Of a stretch of DNA of 64,000 nt, positions 1 to 8,940 are shown piece by piece; the stretch's first letter is position 1; each line of letters starts with the position of its first letter. A program made the position numbers and the translations under genes. This stretch comes from Kallipyga massiliensis ph2 (lineage in GTDB: Bacteria > Bacillota > Clostridia > Tissierellales > Peptoniphilaceae): positions 22,913 through 86,912 of the forward strand of contig NZ_HE978586.1 in assembly GCF_000311985.1 (NCBI RefSeq). The letters run 5' to 3'. The notes below the pieces were generated by a model, which was not told where the DNA came from, searched no databases, and worked only from the letters and a program-made list of their open reading frames with translations.

Positions 1-32
1 AATTTCTAAAAACCCTTGAAGAAACAAGGGAG
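1..32 (-). terminator. Second terminator-like hairpin behind the 0-7 kb operon
   Basis: On the minus strand CCCTTG pairs with CAAGGG (13-18 with 25-30) and is followed by a T-rich stretch. It lies just beyond another hairpin, so it may be a back-up terminator. Confidence 0.45.
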
Positions 33-68
33 CAATAAAAAACCGACCTCACAAAAGAGGCCGGCCTG
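33..68 (-). terminator. Intrinsic terminator of the metallophosphoesterase operon
   Basis: CCGGCCTC and GAGGTCGG form an 8-bp stem with one G-U pair (57-64 with 43-50) around a 6-nt loop. On the minus strand a run of T follows, 20 nt after the stop codon of the phosphoesterase gene. Confidence 0.85.
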
Positions 69-86
69 GTTCAACTCCGAATAACA

Positions 87-950
87 TCACCTTGATGATT
101 CGCTAACGAATTCAATATAGACCACTTCCGTAGGATTCCCCAAGCGGGGGATCCCACCCGCCGTATTGGCCAGTCCCCGGCTGACGACCAGGGCGCCATG
201 GGGGCCATGGTGGACCCCCTCCGTGTAGCGGGGGAAAAAGCCCTGGCCGGGAGCGAAGAGACCCCGCATCCGCCCTTTCCAGGGGAAGCGAAACTGGCCC
301 CCATGGGCATGGCCGGACAGGGTGAGGTCGATGGGGCGGTCGGCAAGCTCCTCCGCCCAATATTCAGGATGGTGGGAGAGGAGAATTTTTGGGCCCTCCT
401 CCTTTTCAAAAGCCTCCAGCCAGGAGAGGTCCGGCCGGGGCTCATCTTCCGGCCGGATCAGAAATCGTTTGAAAAAATAAAATCTGCCATACATGGCGGA
501 TTTTTCCTTCTCTTCTACGGCCTCCCGATCCGACCGGAAGGCCAGGGTTCGACCGGAAGTCAGTCCACCGATGACCAGGCCTCCGGTCCGAACATAGGCA
601 TTGTCCAGAACCCGGACGCCTTGGTCCTCCAACTTTTCCAGATCTTTCGCCTCCAGGTAGCGGTCATGGTTTCCCAATGAGCAGAAGGAGGGGGCGATGG
701 CTGAAGCCCGGGATAAAAAAGGGAGGACAGAATGATCCAGCTGTCTTTGAACATCCGACCGGGTTAGTCGGCGACCAAGAAGGAAGTCCCCCGCCATGAG
801 GATGAGGTCGGGGGTTTGGTCCCGGAGGGAGGCCAAGGCCGGAGCCGGGTCGACTAAGTGGAAGTCGGCCAAGAGGGCAAGACGGAGACTTTCCTTCCCT
901 GTAAATTTTTCCAGTTGGGGCAGGGAAATTCGGTAAAAAGTTTGGTCCAT
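87..950 (-). CDS. Calcineurin-like metallophosphoesterase (YkuE type)
   Basis: Predicted two-metal phosphoesterase of 287 residues. The metal-binding blocks are present in order: ADFHLVD near residue 30, MAGDF near 52, LGNHDRY near 93, SHHPEYW near 193 and a C-terminal GHAHGGQ near 214. No signal peptide or membrane segment is visible, so a cytoplasmic or membrane-peripheral location is likely. The start has a strong GGAAAGGAGGAGG site. It is the last gene of an operon whose upstream genes encode a MacB-like transporter, 47 bp away. The substrate cannot be read from the sequence; relatives act on phosphodiesters, nucleotides or lipid phosphates. Confidence 0.85.
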   Translation of the reverse strand: MDQTFYRISLPQLEKFTGKESLRLALLADFHLVDPAPALASLRDQTPDLILMAGDFLLGRRLTRSDVQRQLDHSVLPFLSRASAIAPSFCSLGNHDRYLEAKDLEKLEDQGVRVLDNAYVRTGGLVIGGLTSGRTLAFRSDREAVEEKEKSAMYGRFYFFKRFLIRPEDEPRPDLSWLEAFEKEEGPKILLSHHPEYWAEELADRPIDLTLSGHAHGGQFRFPWKGRMRGLFAPGQGFFPRYTEGVHHGPHGALVVSRGLANTAGGIPRLGNPTEVVYIEFVSESSR

Positions 951-997
951 GCCTCCTCCTTTCCTGATCTTGATGATGGGGAGAATGAAATTAATCC

Positions 998-2380
998 TTA
1001 TTCGGTCCGAATGGCTTCAATGGCCGAAATGTTGGTGGCCCGGCGGGCAGGAAGGTAGCCGGCAAGGAGGCCAACGATGCCGGAAAAGAAAACGGCCATG
1101 AAGGGGAGCCAGACCGGGATATAGGAGATGCCCAGGAATTGACCGCTGTCCAGGTCCAAATTCGCCCCCTGGGAAAGGGCAAAGTTGATAAATAGGTGGT
1201 TGGCCATACGGGAGACCAGGAGGGTGATCAGAATGCCGACAATTCCGCCGATGATTCCGATGAGGGCGGCTTCAAGGAGGAAGAGCTTACGGACGTCCCC
1301 CACTTGGGCGCCAATGACCTTCATGACCCCGATTTCCTTGGTTCGCTCCTGGATGGACATGAGCATGGTGTTGGTGATGCCGATGGCCGCAACAAAGAGG
1401 GCGACCCCGCCGATGGCCCCCAGGACAACCTGGAGAACCAGCATCCCCTGTTGGGCCTGGTCCAGCCCCTCCTTCATGGAAAAGGCCGTGAGATTATACC
1501 TGGCCTTCAGGTCCTCCGTCAAAGACTCCACATCATCCATGCTCTTTGCGATGACGGTGGCCTCGGAGTAATTGTCCCCGGAAGGCCCCTCTCCTCCGCT
1601 CAAGCCACTTAATCCGGCAATCTTCTCCAAAGGAGAGCCGGATGAAGAGGACTTGTCCCACTTCTTCTGGACGGTCTCCGCCAGCTCAAGATCGACGTAA
1701 ATGGAGGGGATGCCTGCACTTGACCCCAACTTTGAGGAAGAATCCAGGCGGCCTCCATAGGAGACGGTCACTTTTTCGGACCCGCCCCCTGTAAATTCAT
1801 CCAAGGGGTTTTCATTCATGGACGTCGGAATAGAGAAGCGAGCCCTCTCCCAGGGAAAGTCCTTAAGCTCCGCTCCGGAAATGGACCTCTGACTGATCTT
1901 GCTGATATCCATGGCCCGGATATTGGAATCGATGACGAAGGCATTCTTTTTCAGGGAAGAGAGGGGCCGACCATTGTCCAGTTTGACCCCCTGCCTGCCC
2001 AGGGCCTGGAAGTCCACGCCGTAAAGACCGCCGAGGATCTCCACCCCCTTCTTATTGGTCTTCAAACGGCTGGACAGGGCGATTTTTCCTAGAACCACGT
2101 CCACACGAGGGTCCTTGTTGATGGCGTCCAGGACCTTTTTGTTGATCTTCCCCCTGCCTTGCCTGCCGGATGAATCCCTGGAAGGATAGAGGGTGATGGA
2201 ATTGAAGGAGACCATTTCATTCAGAAAGTTCTCCTGGGAAATCTGAATCCCATAGCCAAAGGAAAGCATGAGGATAATGGAAAAGATCCCGATGACCACG
2301 GAGAAAATCGTGAGGAAGGCCCGGGACTTCCTCCGAAGGAGGTTTCTCCAGGCCATGGTCATCAAGTCCCTAGTCTTCAT
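998..2380 (-). CDS. MacB/FtsX-family ABC transporter permease
   Basis: Permease of 460 residues with the MacB topology: one membrane helix near residues 20-45, a large extracellular domain of about 270 residues, then three helices near 315-345, 360-395 and 425-450. The C-terminal part carries the family-typical TKEIGVMKVIGA segment before the third helix and the ARRATNISAIEAI ending. It overlaps the upstream CARDB-type gene by 11 bp and shares an operon with an ABC ATPase, so the two are very likely one transporter. Such systems usually export or mechanically release substrates at the cell envelope. The substrate is unknown. Confidence 0.85.
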   Translation of the reverse strand: MKTRDLMTMAWRNLLRRKSRAFLTIFSVVIGIFSIILMLSFGYGIQISQENFLNEMVSFNSITLYPSRDSSGRQGRGKINKKVLDAINKDPRVDVVLGKIALSSRLKTNKKGVEILGGLYGVDFQALGRQGVKLDNGRPLSSLKKNAFVIDSNIRAMDISKISQRSISGAELKDFPWERARFSIPTSMNENPLDEFTGGGSEKVTVSYGGRLDSSSKLGSSAGIPSIYVDLELAETVQKKWDKSSSSGSPLEKIAGLSGLSGGEGPSGDNYSEATVIAKSMDDVESLTEDLKARYNLTAFSMKEGLDQAQQGMLVLQVVLGAIGGVALFVAAIGITNTMLMSIQERTKEIGVMKVIGAQVGDVRKLFLLEAALIGIIGGIVGILITLLVSRMANHLFINFALSQGANLDLDSGQFLGISYIPVWLPFMAVFFSGIVGLLAGYLPARRATNISAIEAIRTE

Positions 2381-4001
2381 CGATCTTCAGCTCCTCGGCC
2401 GAGGCCTTCTTTCCCTTTGACCGGCGACGGATGAGGAGAACGGCCAGGCCCACAAGGGCAAGAAGGATGACCAAGCCAATCGCAGAAAATCCGCCAGTAT
2501 GAGGCTCTTCTTCCTTGGGGGTGATAATTTCCCCGGTAGCCGCATCCACGCTCTCCCCTTCTTTCAGGCGTTCAACCTCATTTTCAAAGGGGACCTTTTC
2601 CTCATGCACTTGGCCCGCTGAATCCTCGTAGGTCAGGACAATTTGGCCGGAAAGACGGTCGGCCTCCTCCGGGATGATTTCCATAGAATAATGGTCGCTC
2701 TGTCCGGAGGGGAAGTTCCCCACAAAATACCGAGTGCTTTCCTTGCTGGTAAAGCCACTGCCTTCCAAATTAACCATGAAATTCGTCAGGTTATCCTTGC
2801 CCGTGTTGTAAAAATCCAGGTCCACCGTCATCGGTTGACCGGAATAAGCTTGCCCAAGAACGGGATCGCCCAAAAGGATTTCCGCCTTTTGCACAACGGG
2901 GATGCCGACGACTTCCTGGGCCGTATATTGGTTGCCCTCCATATCCTCATATTCAAAAGCCAGGTTGACGGAATAGGTTTGTGCCGGGGCTGTCGGTATG
3001 GCTTTTAGAGTAATGGACTGAGAAGAGTGCTTGCCTGCCGCCATCTTTTCAATATAGAAGGTGTTGGAGGAATTGACCGGGATAAAGATGGACCCGGCCT
3101 GGGGACTGGCTCCGCCGGCAGAACTGCCCAACATATCGGAGAGTGCCCCGGATGTGGGACCGGCCCCCTCCGCATTCATGGTGATTTTGATATTCCGGAT
3201 GGCCTTGGATTGGTTGGTGTTGAAAAAATCCAGGTTCAGGGTAAAGTCCTCTCCTGCCCTTGGCATTTCCGGATCAATTTCATAATTGGAAATAATGAGC
3301 TTGGGCTTATTCTTTTCCGTCATGGATCCTCCATTCATCCCCCCCATAGAAGGAAGGTCATTGATGTTGAGGCCCGGCATAGCCGCTTGTCCGCCTATCT
3401 GGGACAAGTCGCCTTTTGACCATCCATTGGATGCAAGTAGACCCTCCAGATCACTCATACTTCCCCTCTTCTTTAATGAACTCTGACCTGTGGCAAGCAT
3501 TCCCTGAAGAGTCTTTATCAGTTCATCTGTGGAGGGAGCTTGTTCCTTCGGGTTGCCTTCGTTTTCTTCGCCTTTTTTCTCTCCTGGTTCATCTTTTTCC
3601 TGAGGCTTAGCTATTTTCTCAAAACAAGATTTTATCAATGCGGAAAGCTGATCTTTATCCAAAGTGACAGAGTTTTTGCAAAGGAAAGTCAGGGGAATAA
3701 GGCTGACCTCCCCTGCCTCCAGCTTCTCTCCAAAAGGAACCAGGCTCTTGATGACCCGGGAAACTTCCTTCTCTGGGTCGATAAAAGTCTTCCCATCGGT
3801 CGGCACTAAACCGACTTGATCCCAGGCCTGAAAATCTAAACCCTCCAAAATCAAACCGGTCTGTCCGGTATTTTTGACCTGGAAAATAGCCAGGTATTCT
3901 TGACCTTTGTCGAGAGTGTCTTGAATCTCCCGGAGATTTCCGGCCTGATCTCGGCAGAAGAATAATATCTTTACAACTTGGATGGGCGTTTTCTCATTCA
4001 T
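2370..4001 (-). CDS. CARDB/COG1361-like anchored protein of an ABC operon
   Basis: A 543-residue protein with beta-rich repeat domains of the CARDB/COG1361 kind (for example around 270-380 and 400-480), a low-complexity acidic K/E-rich stretch near 150-175 and one C-terminal membrane helix near 510-530 followed by a basic tail. The start at 4001 is chosen because AAGGAGG lies just upstream and the ATG overlaps the ATPase stop by 8 bp. Relatives in ABC operons are usually extracellular accessory proteins, yet this start gives no signal peptide. No LPXTG motif is present. Its role is probably as a partner of the MacB-like transporter; that is inference from context. Confidence 0.7.
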   Translation of the reverse strand: MNEKTPIQVVKILFFCRDQAGNLREIQDTLDKGQEYLAIFQVKNTGQTGLILEGLDFQAWDQVGLVPTDGKTFIDPEKEVSRVIKSLVPFGEKLEAGEVSLIPLTFLCKNSVTLDKDQLSALIKSCFEKIAKPQEKDEPGEKKGEENEGNPKEQAPSTDELIKTLQGMLATGQSSLKKRGSMSDLEGLLASNGWSKGDLSQIGGQAAMPGLNINDLPSMGGMNGGSMTEKNKPKLIISNYEIDPEMPRAGEDFTLNLDFFNTNQSKAIRNIKITMNAEGAGPTSGALSDMLGSSAGGASPQAGSIFIPVNSSNTFYIEKMAAGKHSSQSITLKAIPTAPAQTYSVNLAFEYEDMEGNQYTAQEVVGIPVVQKAEILLGDPVLGQAYSGQPMTVDLDFYNTGKDNLTNFMVNLEGSGFTSKESTRYFVGNFPSGQSDHYSMEIIPEEADRLSGQIVLTYEDSAGQVHEEKVPFENEVERLKEGESVDAATGEIITPKEEEPHTGGFSAIGLVILLALVGLAVLLIRRRSKGKKASAEELKIDED

Positions 4002-4746
4002 GGCTGTCCTCCTTGTGACCGGGTTCTTCCTTATTGTACTCATCAGGACTGTGCCGGTGAACCACTTTTTCAATCTTCCCGTCCCTCATGTGGAGGGTTC
4101 GGTCGGCAAAAACCGTCATTTCTTCATCGTGGGTGACCATGACCATGGTCTGGTGATTTTCCTCCATCATGGTCTTCATCAGACCCATGACTTCAAAGGA
4201 GGTCTTTGTGTCCAAATTTCCTGTCGGCTCATCGGCAAAGACCAGGACCGGCTTGCCCACAAAAGCGCGAGCGATGGCCACCCGCTGTTGCTGACCGCCG
4301 GAGAGTTCCTTGGGCCGGTGGTGGAGACGTTCGCCCAAGCCCACACGAATCAAAATTTCTTCCGCAGCCTCTTCCCTGGTTTTTTTATCCACTCCCTTTA
4401 GAATTAAACCCAGACTGACATTCTCCAGAGCGGTCAGGGTGGGAATGAGGTTGTAGGACTGGAAGACAAAACCGACATTCAGGCTCCGAAAAAGGGTGAT
4501 TTCCTCCTCGTCCAGCTTTTCCAGGTGTATTCCTCCGATGATGATCTCTCCCTTATTGGGACGTTCCAACCCGGCCAGGGCGTTGAGGAGGGTGGACTTA
4601 CCGGAACCCGATGGACCCAATAAACAGACCATCTCTCCTTTACCAATATCCAGGTCCACGCCGTCGAGGGCATGAACCTCTTCTTTTCCCATGGTGAAAC
4701 TTTTATGCAGGTCCTTGACCTGGATCAGGCTTTCTTTTCGGTCCAT
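3994..4746 (-). CDS. MacB/LolD-type ABC transporter ATPase
   Basis: ATP-binding subunit of 250 residues. Walker [11 protein letters not shown], the signature [14 protein letters not shown], Walker [13 protein letters not shown] and the H-loop MVTHDEE are all intact. The EPTGNLD variant is typical of MacB/LolD-like ATPases. The ATG at 4746 is preferred over the one at 4773 because ACAGGAGGGCGC precedes it. The gene overlaps the upstream chorismate mutase by 22 bp and is followed by the CARDB protein and permease, so it should energise that transporter. Confidence 0.92.
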   Translation of the reverse strand: MDRKESLIQVKDLHKSFTMGKEEVHALDGVDLDIGKGEMVCLLGPSGSGKSTLLNALAGLERPNKGEIIIGGIHLEKLDEEEITLFRSLNVGFVFQSYNLIPTLTALENVSLGLILKGVDKKTREEAAEEILIRVGLGERLHHRPKELSGGQQQRVAIARAFVGKPVLVFADEPTGNLDTKTSFEVMGLMKTMMEENHQTMVMVTHDEEMTVFADRTLHMRDGKIEKVVHRHSPDEYNKEEPGHKEDSHE

Positions 4747-5030
4747 GCGCCCTCCTGTATTTCCTCCTGGCAAGACCGGGACAGGGCCAAGACTTCCTGA
4801 AAAAAAGCCCGGTAAGCCTCCCGGTCCTCCTCCGGAACTTCCTTCTCATTGTCGGCTAGAAGAGCCTCTTCCCGGTGGCGGTCACGGACAGGGAGGCCCC
4901 GGTCCTTTTTATAGCGGCCGATGGTCCGGGAAACTTCCATCCGGCGGCGGAAGAGATGGGCCATGGCCCGGTCGATCTCTTCGATCTCCTTCCGACCGGC
5001 TTCCAGGACATTTTCCTTCTTTTCTTTCAT
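4725..5030 (-). CDS. AroQ-type chorismate mutase domain protein
   Basis: A 101-residue all-helical protein with the monofunctional AroQ layout: an IEEIDRAMAHLFRRRM helix with the catalytic Arg, the K in GRYKKDRG, and RDRHREEAL. Chorismate mutases convert chorismate to prephenate for Phe and Tyr synthesis. No other aromatic pathway gene lies nearby; it sits between a nucleoside kinase (15 bp upstream) and the ABC operon, which it overlaps. Its place there is odd, and a purely metabolic role is not shown by context. Confidence 0.8.
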   Translation of the reverse strand: MKEKKENVLEAGRKEIEEIDRAMAHLFRRRMEVSRTIGRYKKDRGLPVRDRHREEALLADNEKEVPEEDREAYRAFFQEVLALSRSCQEEIQEGAWTEKKA

Positions 5031-5045
5031 GGTCTCCCCCTTCCA

Positions 5046-6731
5046 TCAGACAATTTTCGACCCGCCAATAAATTCCCGGAGGATGGAGGTGTTGACCACA
5101 TCGGAAATATCCTCCATGGGGAGGAAGTACTTGAGGAGGGCCAGGACGCGGCCGGCCTCCAAATAGGCCGGATCCTCGGGCGGGATGGCCCTGAGGTCCT
5201 CCTCGATGATGAATTTCAGGGCAGCAATCTCATAAATGAAGGAGGAGTTGAAGAGAATATCCGCTTCCTCCTGGTAGGGGAAGATGTTTCGCTTCTCCCC
5301 GGCCCGAACAGAAGGCCAATCCATAATGGTATCCCGGACGGACCTCCCTCGGGAGGCCTTATCCCGGGCCATCCGCCGCATGAGGCGGAGGTCGGTGGTG
5401 TGGATCCGGTTATGGTCATCCAGGTTGATCTGGGTGGTGACGGAGAGGTAGATTCGGAACTTCAACCGGTCGTCCAGGTTTTTCAAGAGGAGGGGGTTGA
5501 GGCCGTGGATCCCTTCGATGATGATGGGATCCCCTTCGCTGAGGGAGAGGGTCTCCTCCAGGGTGATGGACTTTCCGGAGAGAAAATCGAAAATCACCTT
5601 GGGAACCGACTGGCCATGGAGTAGGCGGTCCATGTCTTTTTCAAACCGGTCCAAATCAATGGCATAAATGGATTCAAAGTCGGGTTGTCCATCAGCATCC
5701 AAGGGGGTCTTGTCCCGGTCAACATAGTAATCGTCCATGGAGATTTTGAGGGGGCGGAGGCCCAGGACCCGGAGGTCGTTCATGAGCTTATAGGCGAATG
5801 AGGTTTTTCCGGAGGAGGAAGGGGCGGCAATAAGGATGATCCGCTTGTTCTGCCGAATAATCTCCTGGCCGATCTCCATAATCTTGTGTTGCTGGAGGCC
5901 CTCAGTCATCCGGACCACTTCTCCGATTTTTCCCTGGTCAAGGAGTTGGTTAAGGTCGTAGACGTCTTCGATCTTCTGGAGCTCGGACCAACGCTCGGCC
6001 TCCCGGTAGGTCTCGGACAGCTTGTATTGGGGGGTGAAATTTCGATGGACTCCCCTTTGGTCCCTTTCCGGCCCAAGGAGGACCAGGCCATGTTCAAAGA
6101 GTTCCAGACGGAAGGTGGAGATATAGCCCGTAGAAGGGGCCATATAGCCGTAGAAGGAGTCATAGTAGTCCCCCAGGCGGTAGATGGCGACATGGTCGGC
6201 ATTCAGGTAGTGGAGGAGGTCAGCCTTGTCCTGACGGCCGATTTCCTTGAAAAATTCAATAGCCTCCGGAACCGAGTAGAGCTGGCGTTCGATGGCCATG
6301 TCGGCCTCGACAATCCTGGCCATCTCCTCCTGGATCCGGTCCCGGGTATGGGAGTCCAGGTCCATCCGACGACTCCCCTGGCGGATGGTGCAGTAGGCTC
6401 CTCCGGAGATGGAGTGCTCCACCACCGCCCGAGCCTTGGGAAAGGTCCGGTTGATGGCCAGGATGAAGATGAAGGAGAGGGACCTCATATAAACCCGGTG
6501 TCCGTCCGTATCTGCCGTATCCAGAAGGGTGAAGGCCTCCAGGTCCGGGTCGACCGCTTCAGAGAGCTCATGGAGGACTTGGCCGGTTTTGGCCAGGATG
6601 ACCTGGCCGTCAAATTCATGGGCAAGGTCCCGGGCATAGTCGGCGTAGGAGGCATGGGGTCTCCGAGGGACCTCCAGGGTCGAGGTTCGGGAGGGGGTCT
6701 TTAGGCAAAGGGTCAAGCTGTTCTTGTCCAT
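5046..6731 (-). CDS. Uridine kinase-like nucleoside kinase with N-terminal TGS/ThrRS-like domain
   Basis: A 561-residue protein. The first 270 residues resemble the TGS and second additional domains of threonyl-tRNA synthetase, and the C-terminal half is a P-loop uridine kinase domain with Walker A APSSSGKTSFA near residue 300, the SMDDYYVDR block and IIEGIHGLN. This fused architecture is widespread in Firmicutes and is annotated as a nucleoside kinase; the natural substrate is not settled. It is the first gene of the minus-strand operon that runs to position 36. No clear promoter was found in the 57 bp before it. Confidence 0.85.
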   Translation of the reverse strand: MDKNSLTLCLKTPSRTSTLEVPRRPHASYADYARDLAHEFDGQVILAKTGQVLHELSEAVDPDLEAFTLLDTADTDGHRVYMRSLSFIFILAINRTFPKARAVVEHSISGGAYCTIRQGSRRMDLDSHTRDRIQEEMARIVEADMAIERQLYSVPEAIEFFKEIGRQDKADLLHYLNADHVAIYRLGDYYDSFYGYMAPSTGYISTFRLELFEHGLVLLGPERDQRGVHRNFTPQYKLSETYREAERWSELQKIEDVYDLNQLLDQGKIGEVVRMTEGLQQHKIMEIGQEIIRQNKRIILIAAPSSSGKTSFAYKLMNDLRVLGLRPLKISMDDYYVDRDKTPLDADGQPDFESIYAIDLDRFEKDMDRLLHGQSVPKVIFDFLSGKSITLEETLSLSEGDPIIIEGIHGLNPLLLKNLDDRLKFRIYLSVTTQINLDDHNRIHTTDLRLMRRMARDKASRGRSVRDTIMDWPSVRAGEKRNIFPYQEEADILFNSSFIYEIAALKFIIEEDLRAIPPEDPAYLEAGRVLALLKYFLPMEDISDVVNTSILREFIGGSKIV

Positions 6732-6788
6732 AGGTCGTCCTTTCGTTGTCGGGCAAGTTGTGGAAGGAAGGATCTGATGAAATGGAAA

Positions 6789-8138
6789 CTAAATTTTAAG
6801 GTAAATCCATTTTCCCTGGCGGAAGCGGAAGAAGGAAAAGAGAAAGCGGCAGGTCTGGTCGATGAGGATGGCCCACCAGATCCCGTCCAGGCCCAGGTGG
6901 AAGATCCTAACCAGGAGGATGGTCATGAGGGTCCGGACCAGGGTCACGGAAACCAGGGAGGCCACCAGGGTGAATTTGACATCCCCGGCCGACCGGAGGA
7001 TCCCGTTGTAGATGAGCTGCTGGATCTGAAAGAAGACGATGGCAATGACATAGAGGGAGATGTGGACCCCTACCTCGGCGATGGCGTCATCGGCGAATTG
7101 GAAGTGATAGAAGGCTGGTCCCAGGGCCAGGATGGCCAGGGCGAGGAAGACCGCCAGTCCATAGCCCATATCCCGACAGGCCTTGCCAAAAATGATGGCT
7201 TCCTTTTCCTTGCCGGCCCCCATGGACTTCCCGGCCAGGGTCATGGCGGCAGTCTGCATGCCCAAGCCCAGGGAGAAACCCATGCTGAGAAGGTTCATGT
7301 TGACCTGGTGGACGGCAAAAGCCTCGGTCCCCAGGCCTGCTGCCATGAGGGCAGTGGCCAGGAAGCCCACTCGCATGAGGAGGTTTTCCGCCATGATCGG
7401 GCCGCCCAGGAAAGAGAGAGACCGGAAGGCCTCCCACTTGGGCCGGATCTTCCGGCGGAGGCAGTAGCCCAGGTGGATGTAGGAGTCCCTGTGGGTGACG
7501 GAGAGGGTGGCCATGAGGAAGGAGACAGCCTGGCCGATGATGGTGGCCAGGGCAGCCCCCATGACCCCCAATCGGGGGAAACCCAAGTGGCCATAGATCA
7601 AAAGGTAATTAAAGATGATGTTAACCAGGGAGGAGACCAGGTTGGTGGTAAAGGCGATCCGGGTGTTGCCCGACCCCCTCTGGGCCGCATTGATCACTGT
7701 GGTGAAATTGACGAAGAAGGAGCCTCCGGCGTAGATGTGGAAGTAGGTCACGGCCATATCGTGGGTCTCCCGGTTGGACCCCGCCATTTCCAGGATCCGG
7801 TCGGCAAAGCCTAGGGTGATCAGGGTGATGGCCAGGGAGATACCGGCACAAAGGACTAGGGCGGAGAGGAAGTTGGTGTTGGCCTCCCTCCTATGGCCCT
7901 CCCCCATCCTCCGGGCGACCAGGGCCGATAGGGCGGTAGCGACCGCGATCAGGGGGGTCAGGAGGATGAAATAGGGCTGGTTGGTCAGCCCCGTCGCCGC
8001 CACAGCGGCCGGGCCCAGGCCGGCCACCATCATGGTATCAATCAGGCCGGCCAGGTTGATGAAGAAGGATTCCAGAACCGCCGGCCAGGCCATGGTGTAG
8101 ACCTGCTTATAAAATTTTTTTTCTTGCAAAAACTTCAT
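6789..8138 (-). CDS. MATE family multidrug/cation antiporter
   Basis: A 449-residue membrane protein with about 12 predicted helices in two homologous halves, starting with the MATE-typical MAWPAVLESFF segment and containing a VGFLATALMAAGLGTEAFAVHQ-type repeat in the second half. MATE proteins export cationic drugs or metabolites using Na+ or H+ gradients. The gene is transcribed divergently from the Lit-like gene and is separated by 57 bp from the nucleoside kinase operon, so it may run into that operon. Substrate unknown. Confidence 0.9.
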   Translation of the reverse strand: MKFLQEKKFYKQVYTMAWPAVLESFFINLAGLIDTMMVAGLGPAAVAATGLTNQPYFILLTPLIAVATALSALVARRMGEGHRREANTNFLSALVLCAGISLAITLITLGFADRILEMAGSNRETHDMAVTYFHIYAGGSFFVNFTTVINAAQRGSGNTRIAFTTNLVSSLVNIIFNYLLIYGHLGFPRLGVMGAALATIIGQAVSFLMATLSVTHRDSYIHLGYCLRRKIRPKWEAFRSLSFLGGPIMAENLLMRVGFLATALMAAGLGTEAFAVHQVNMNLLSMGFSLGLGMQTAAMTLAGKSMGAGKEKEAIIFGKACRDMGYGLAVFLALAILALGPAFYHFQFADDAIAEVGVHISLYVIAIVFFQIQQLIYNGILRSAGDVKFTLVASLVSVTLVRTLMTILLVRIFHLGLDGIWWAILIDQTCRFLFSFFRFRQGKWIYLKI

Positions 8139-8164
8139 TCCTCGTCCTTTCTTTTTCCTTCATT

Positions 8165-8173
8165 ATCATACCA
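8165..8173 (-). promoter_or_regulatory. Extended -10 promoter for the MATE gene
   Basis: On the minus strand TGGTATGAT (extended TG-N plus TATGAT) lies 27 nt before the start codon. No good -35 is visible, as often with extended -10 promoters. Confidence 0.45.
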
Positions 8174-8195
8174 CCTTTCCCCTTCCTTGGGGTCC

Positions 8196-8204
8196 TGGTA
8201 CAAT
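8196..8204 (+). promoter_or_regulatory. Extended -10 promoter for the Lit-like gene
   Basis: TGGTACAAT (extended TG-N plus TACAAT) lies 32 nt before the start codon, back to back with a similar element for the divergent MATE gene. Confidence 0.45.
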
Positions 8205-8235
8205 AAAGCAGGTGAACTGAAAAAAAGGAGTCACA

Positions 8236-8886
8236 ATGAAAAAAACATCTTTTTCCAAACAGGCTCTCCTGACCCTAGCCTTGACCTGGGGCCTATTTGC
8301 CTTTGCTTTGATCTTGTCCATGGCCCAGACCTGGACCTACCCTCTTTTTTCCGACCAAAAAATCAATTCCCATGCCCTGACCGAAACTACCATCCAGAAG
8401 AACTACGAGGGCCTCATCCGCTACTGTCTGGACCCCGGCCATAATAGGCTGACCTTCCGGGGCCTGACCCAATCCCGGCCTGCCCTCACCCACTTTGCCG
8501 AGGTCAAGGTCATCTTCCAGGTCATCCTTTGGACCGGCCTGGCCTGCCTCCTCCTCTCTCTAATTATTGGAATCCGGGCCTACAAAAAAAGAGACCTCCG
8601 CTTCCTTCCCTGGACCTTCCGCCTCTCTCTGAGCCTTCCCTTCCTCTTGAGCCTCCCCCTGGTCTTTTTCTTTGACCGGGCTTTTGTCCTCTTCCATCAG
8701 CTGGCCTTTTCCAACAACTATTGGATCTTTGACCCCGCCACCGACCCCATCATCAACTATCTGCCGGAGACCTTCTTTCAGAACATGGTCTTCCTGATTG
8801 TAGGGATCTGGGTCTTCCTTCTCCTCATTCTCCGCTTTGGGATTCAGCCCTATTTGCGGAAAAAACTGGAAAGAAATTATTCATAA
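8236..8886 (+). CDS. lit: Lit-like lipoprotein intramolecular transacylase (DUF1461/TIGR01906)
   Basis: A 216-residue membrane protein with four predicted helices (about 10-32, 95-115, 125-147, 185-208). The extracytoplasmic block contains LFHQLAFSNNYWIFDP and DPIINYLPETFF, the conserved His/Trp/Asp-Pro pattern of the DUF1461 family. Members characterised in Enterococcus and Bacillus (Lit) move an acyl chain from the lipid to the N-terminus of lipoproteins, giving lyso-form lipoproteins that are less visible to TLR2. The start follows AAAAAAGGAG and a bidirectional terminator ends the gene. Identity to the family is clear; the activity is inferred. Confidence 0.8.
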   Translation: MKKTSFSKQALLTLALTWGLFAFALILSMAQTWTYPLFSDQKINSHALTETTIQKNYEGLIRYCLDPGHNRLTFRGLTQSRPALTHFAEVKVIFQVILWTGLACLLLSLIIGIRAYKKRDLRFLPWTFRLSLSLPFLLSLPLVFFFDRAFVLFHQLAFSNNYWIFDPATDPIINYLPETFFQNMVFLIVGIWVFLLLILRFGIQPYLRKKLERNYS

Positions 8887-8904
8887 AAACTGTTTTTAGA
8901 ATAA

Positions 8905-8940
8905 TAAAATGCCCCCGACAACCGTCGGGGGCATGATTTT
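8905..8940. terminator. Bidirectional terminator between lit and the XRE gene
   Basis: A perfect 9-bp stem GCCCCCGAC/GTCGGGGGC (8911-8919 with 8924-8932) with an AACC loop. T-rich tails are present on both strands, so it serves both convergent genes. Confidence 0.9.

Noticed and set aside
2370-2520. LPXTG sorting signal on the CARDB-like protein
   Set aside because: The C-terminal helix and basic tail look like a sortase substrate, but the preceding residues read PHTGG without LPXTG.
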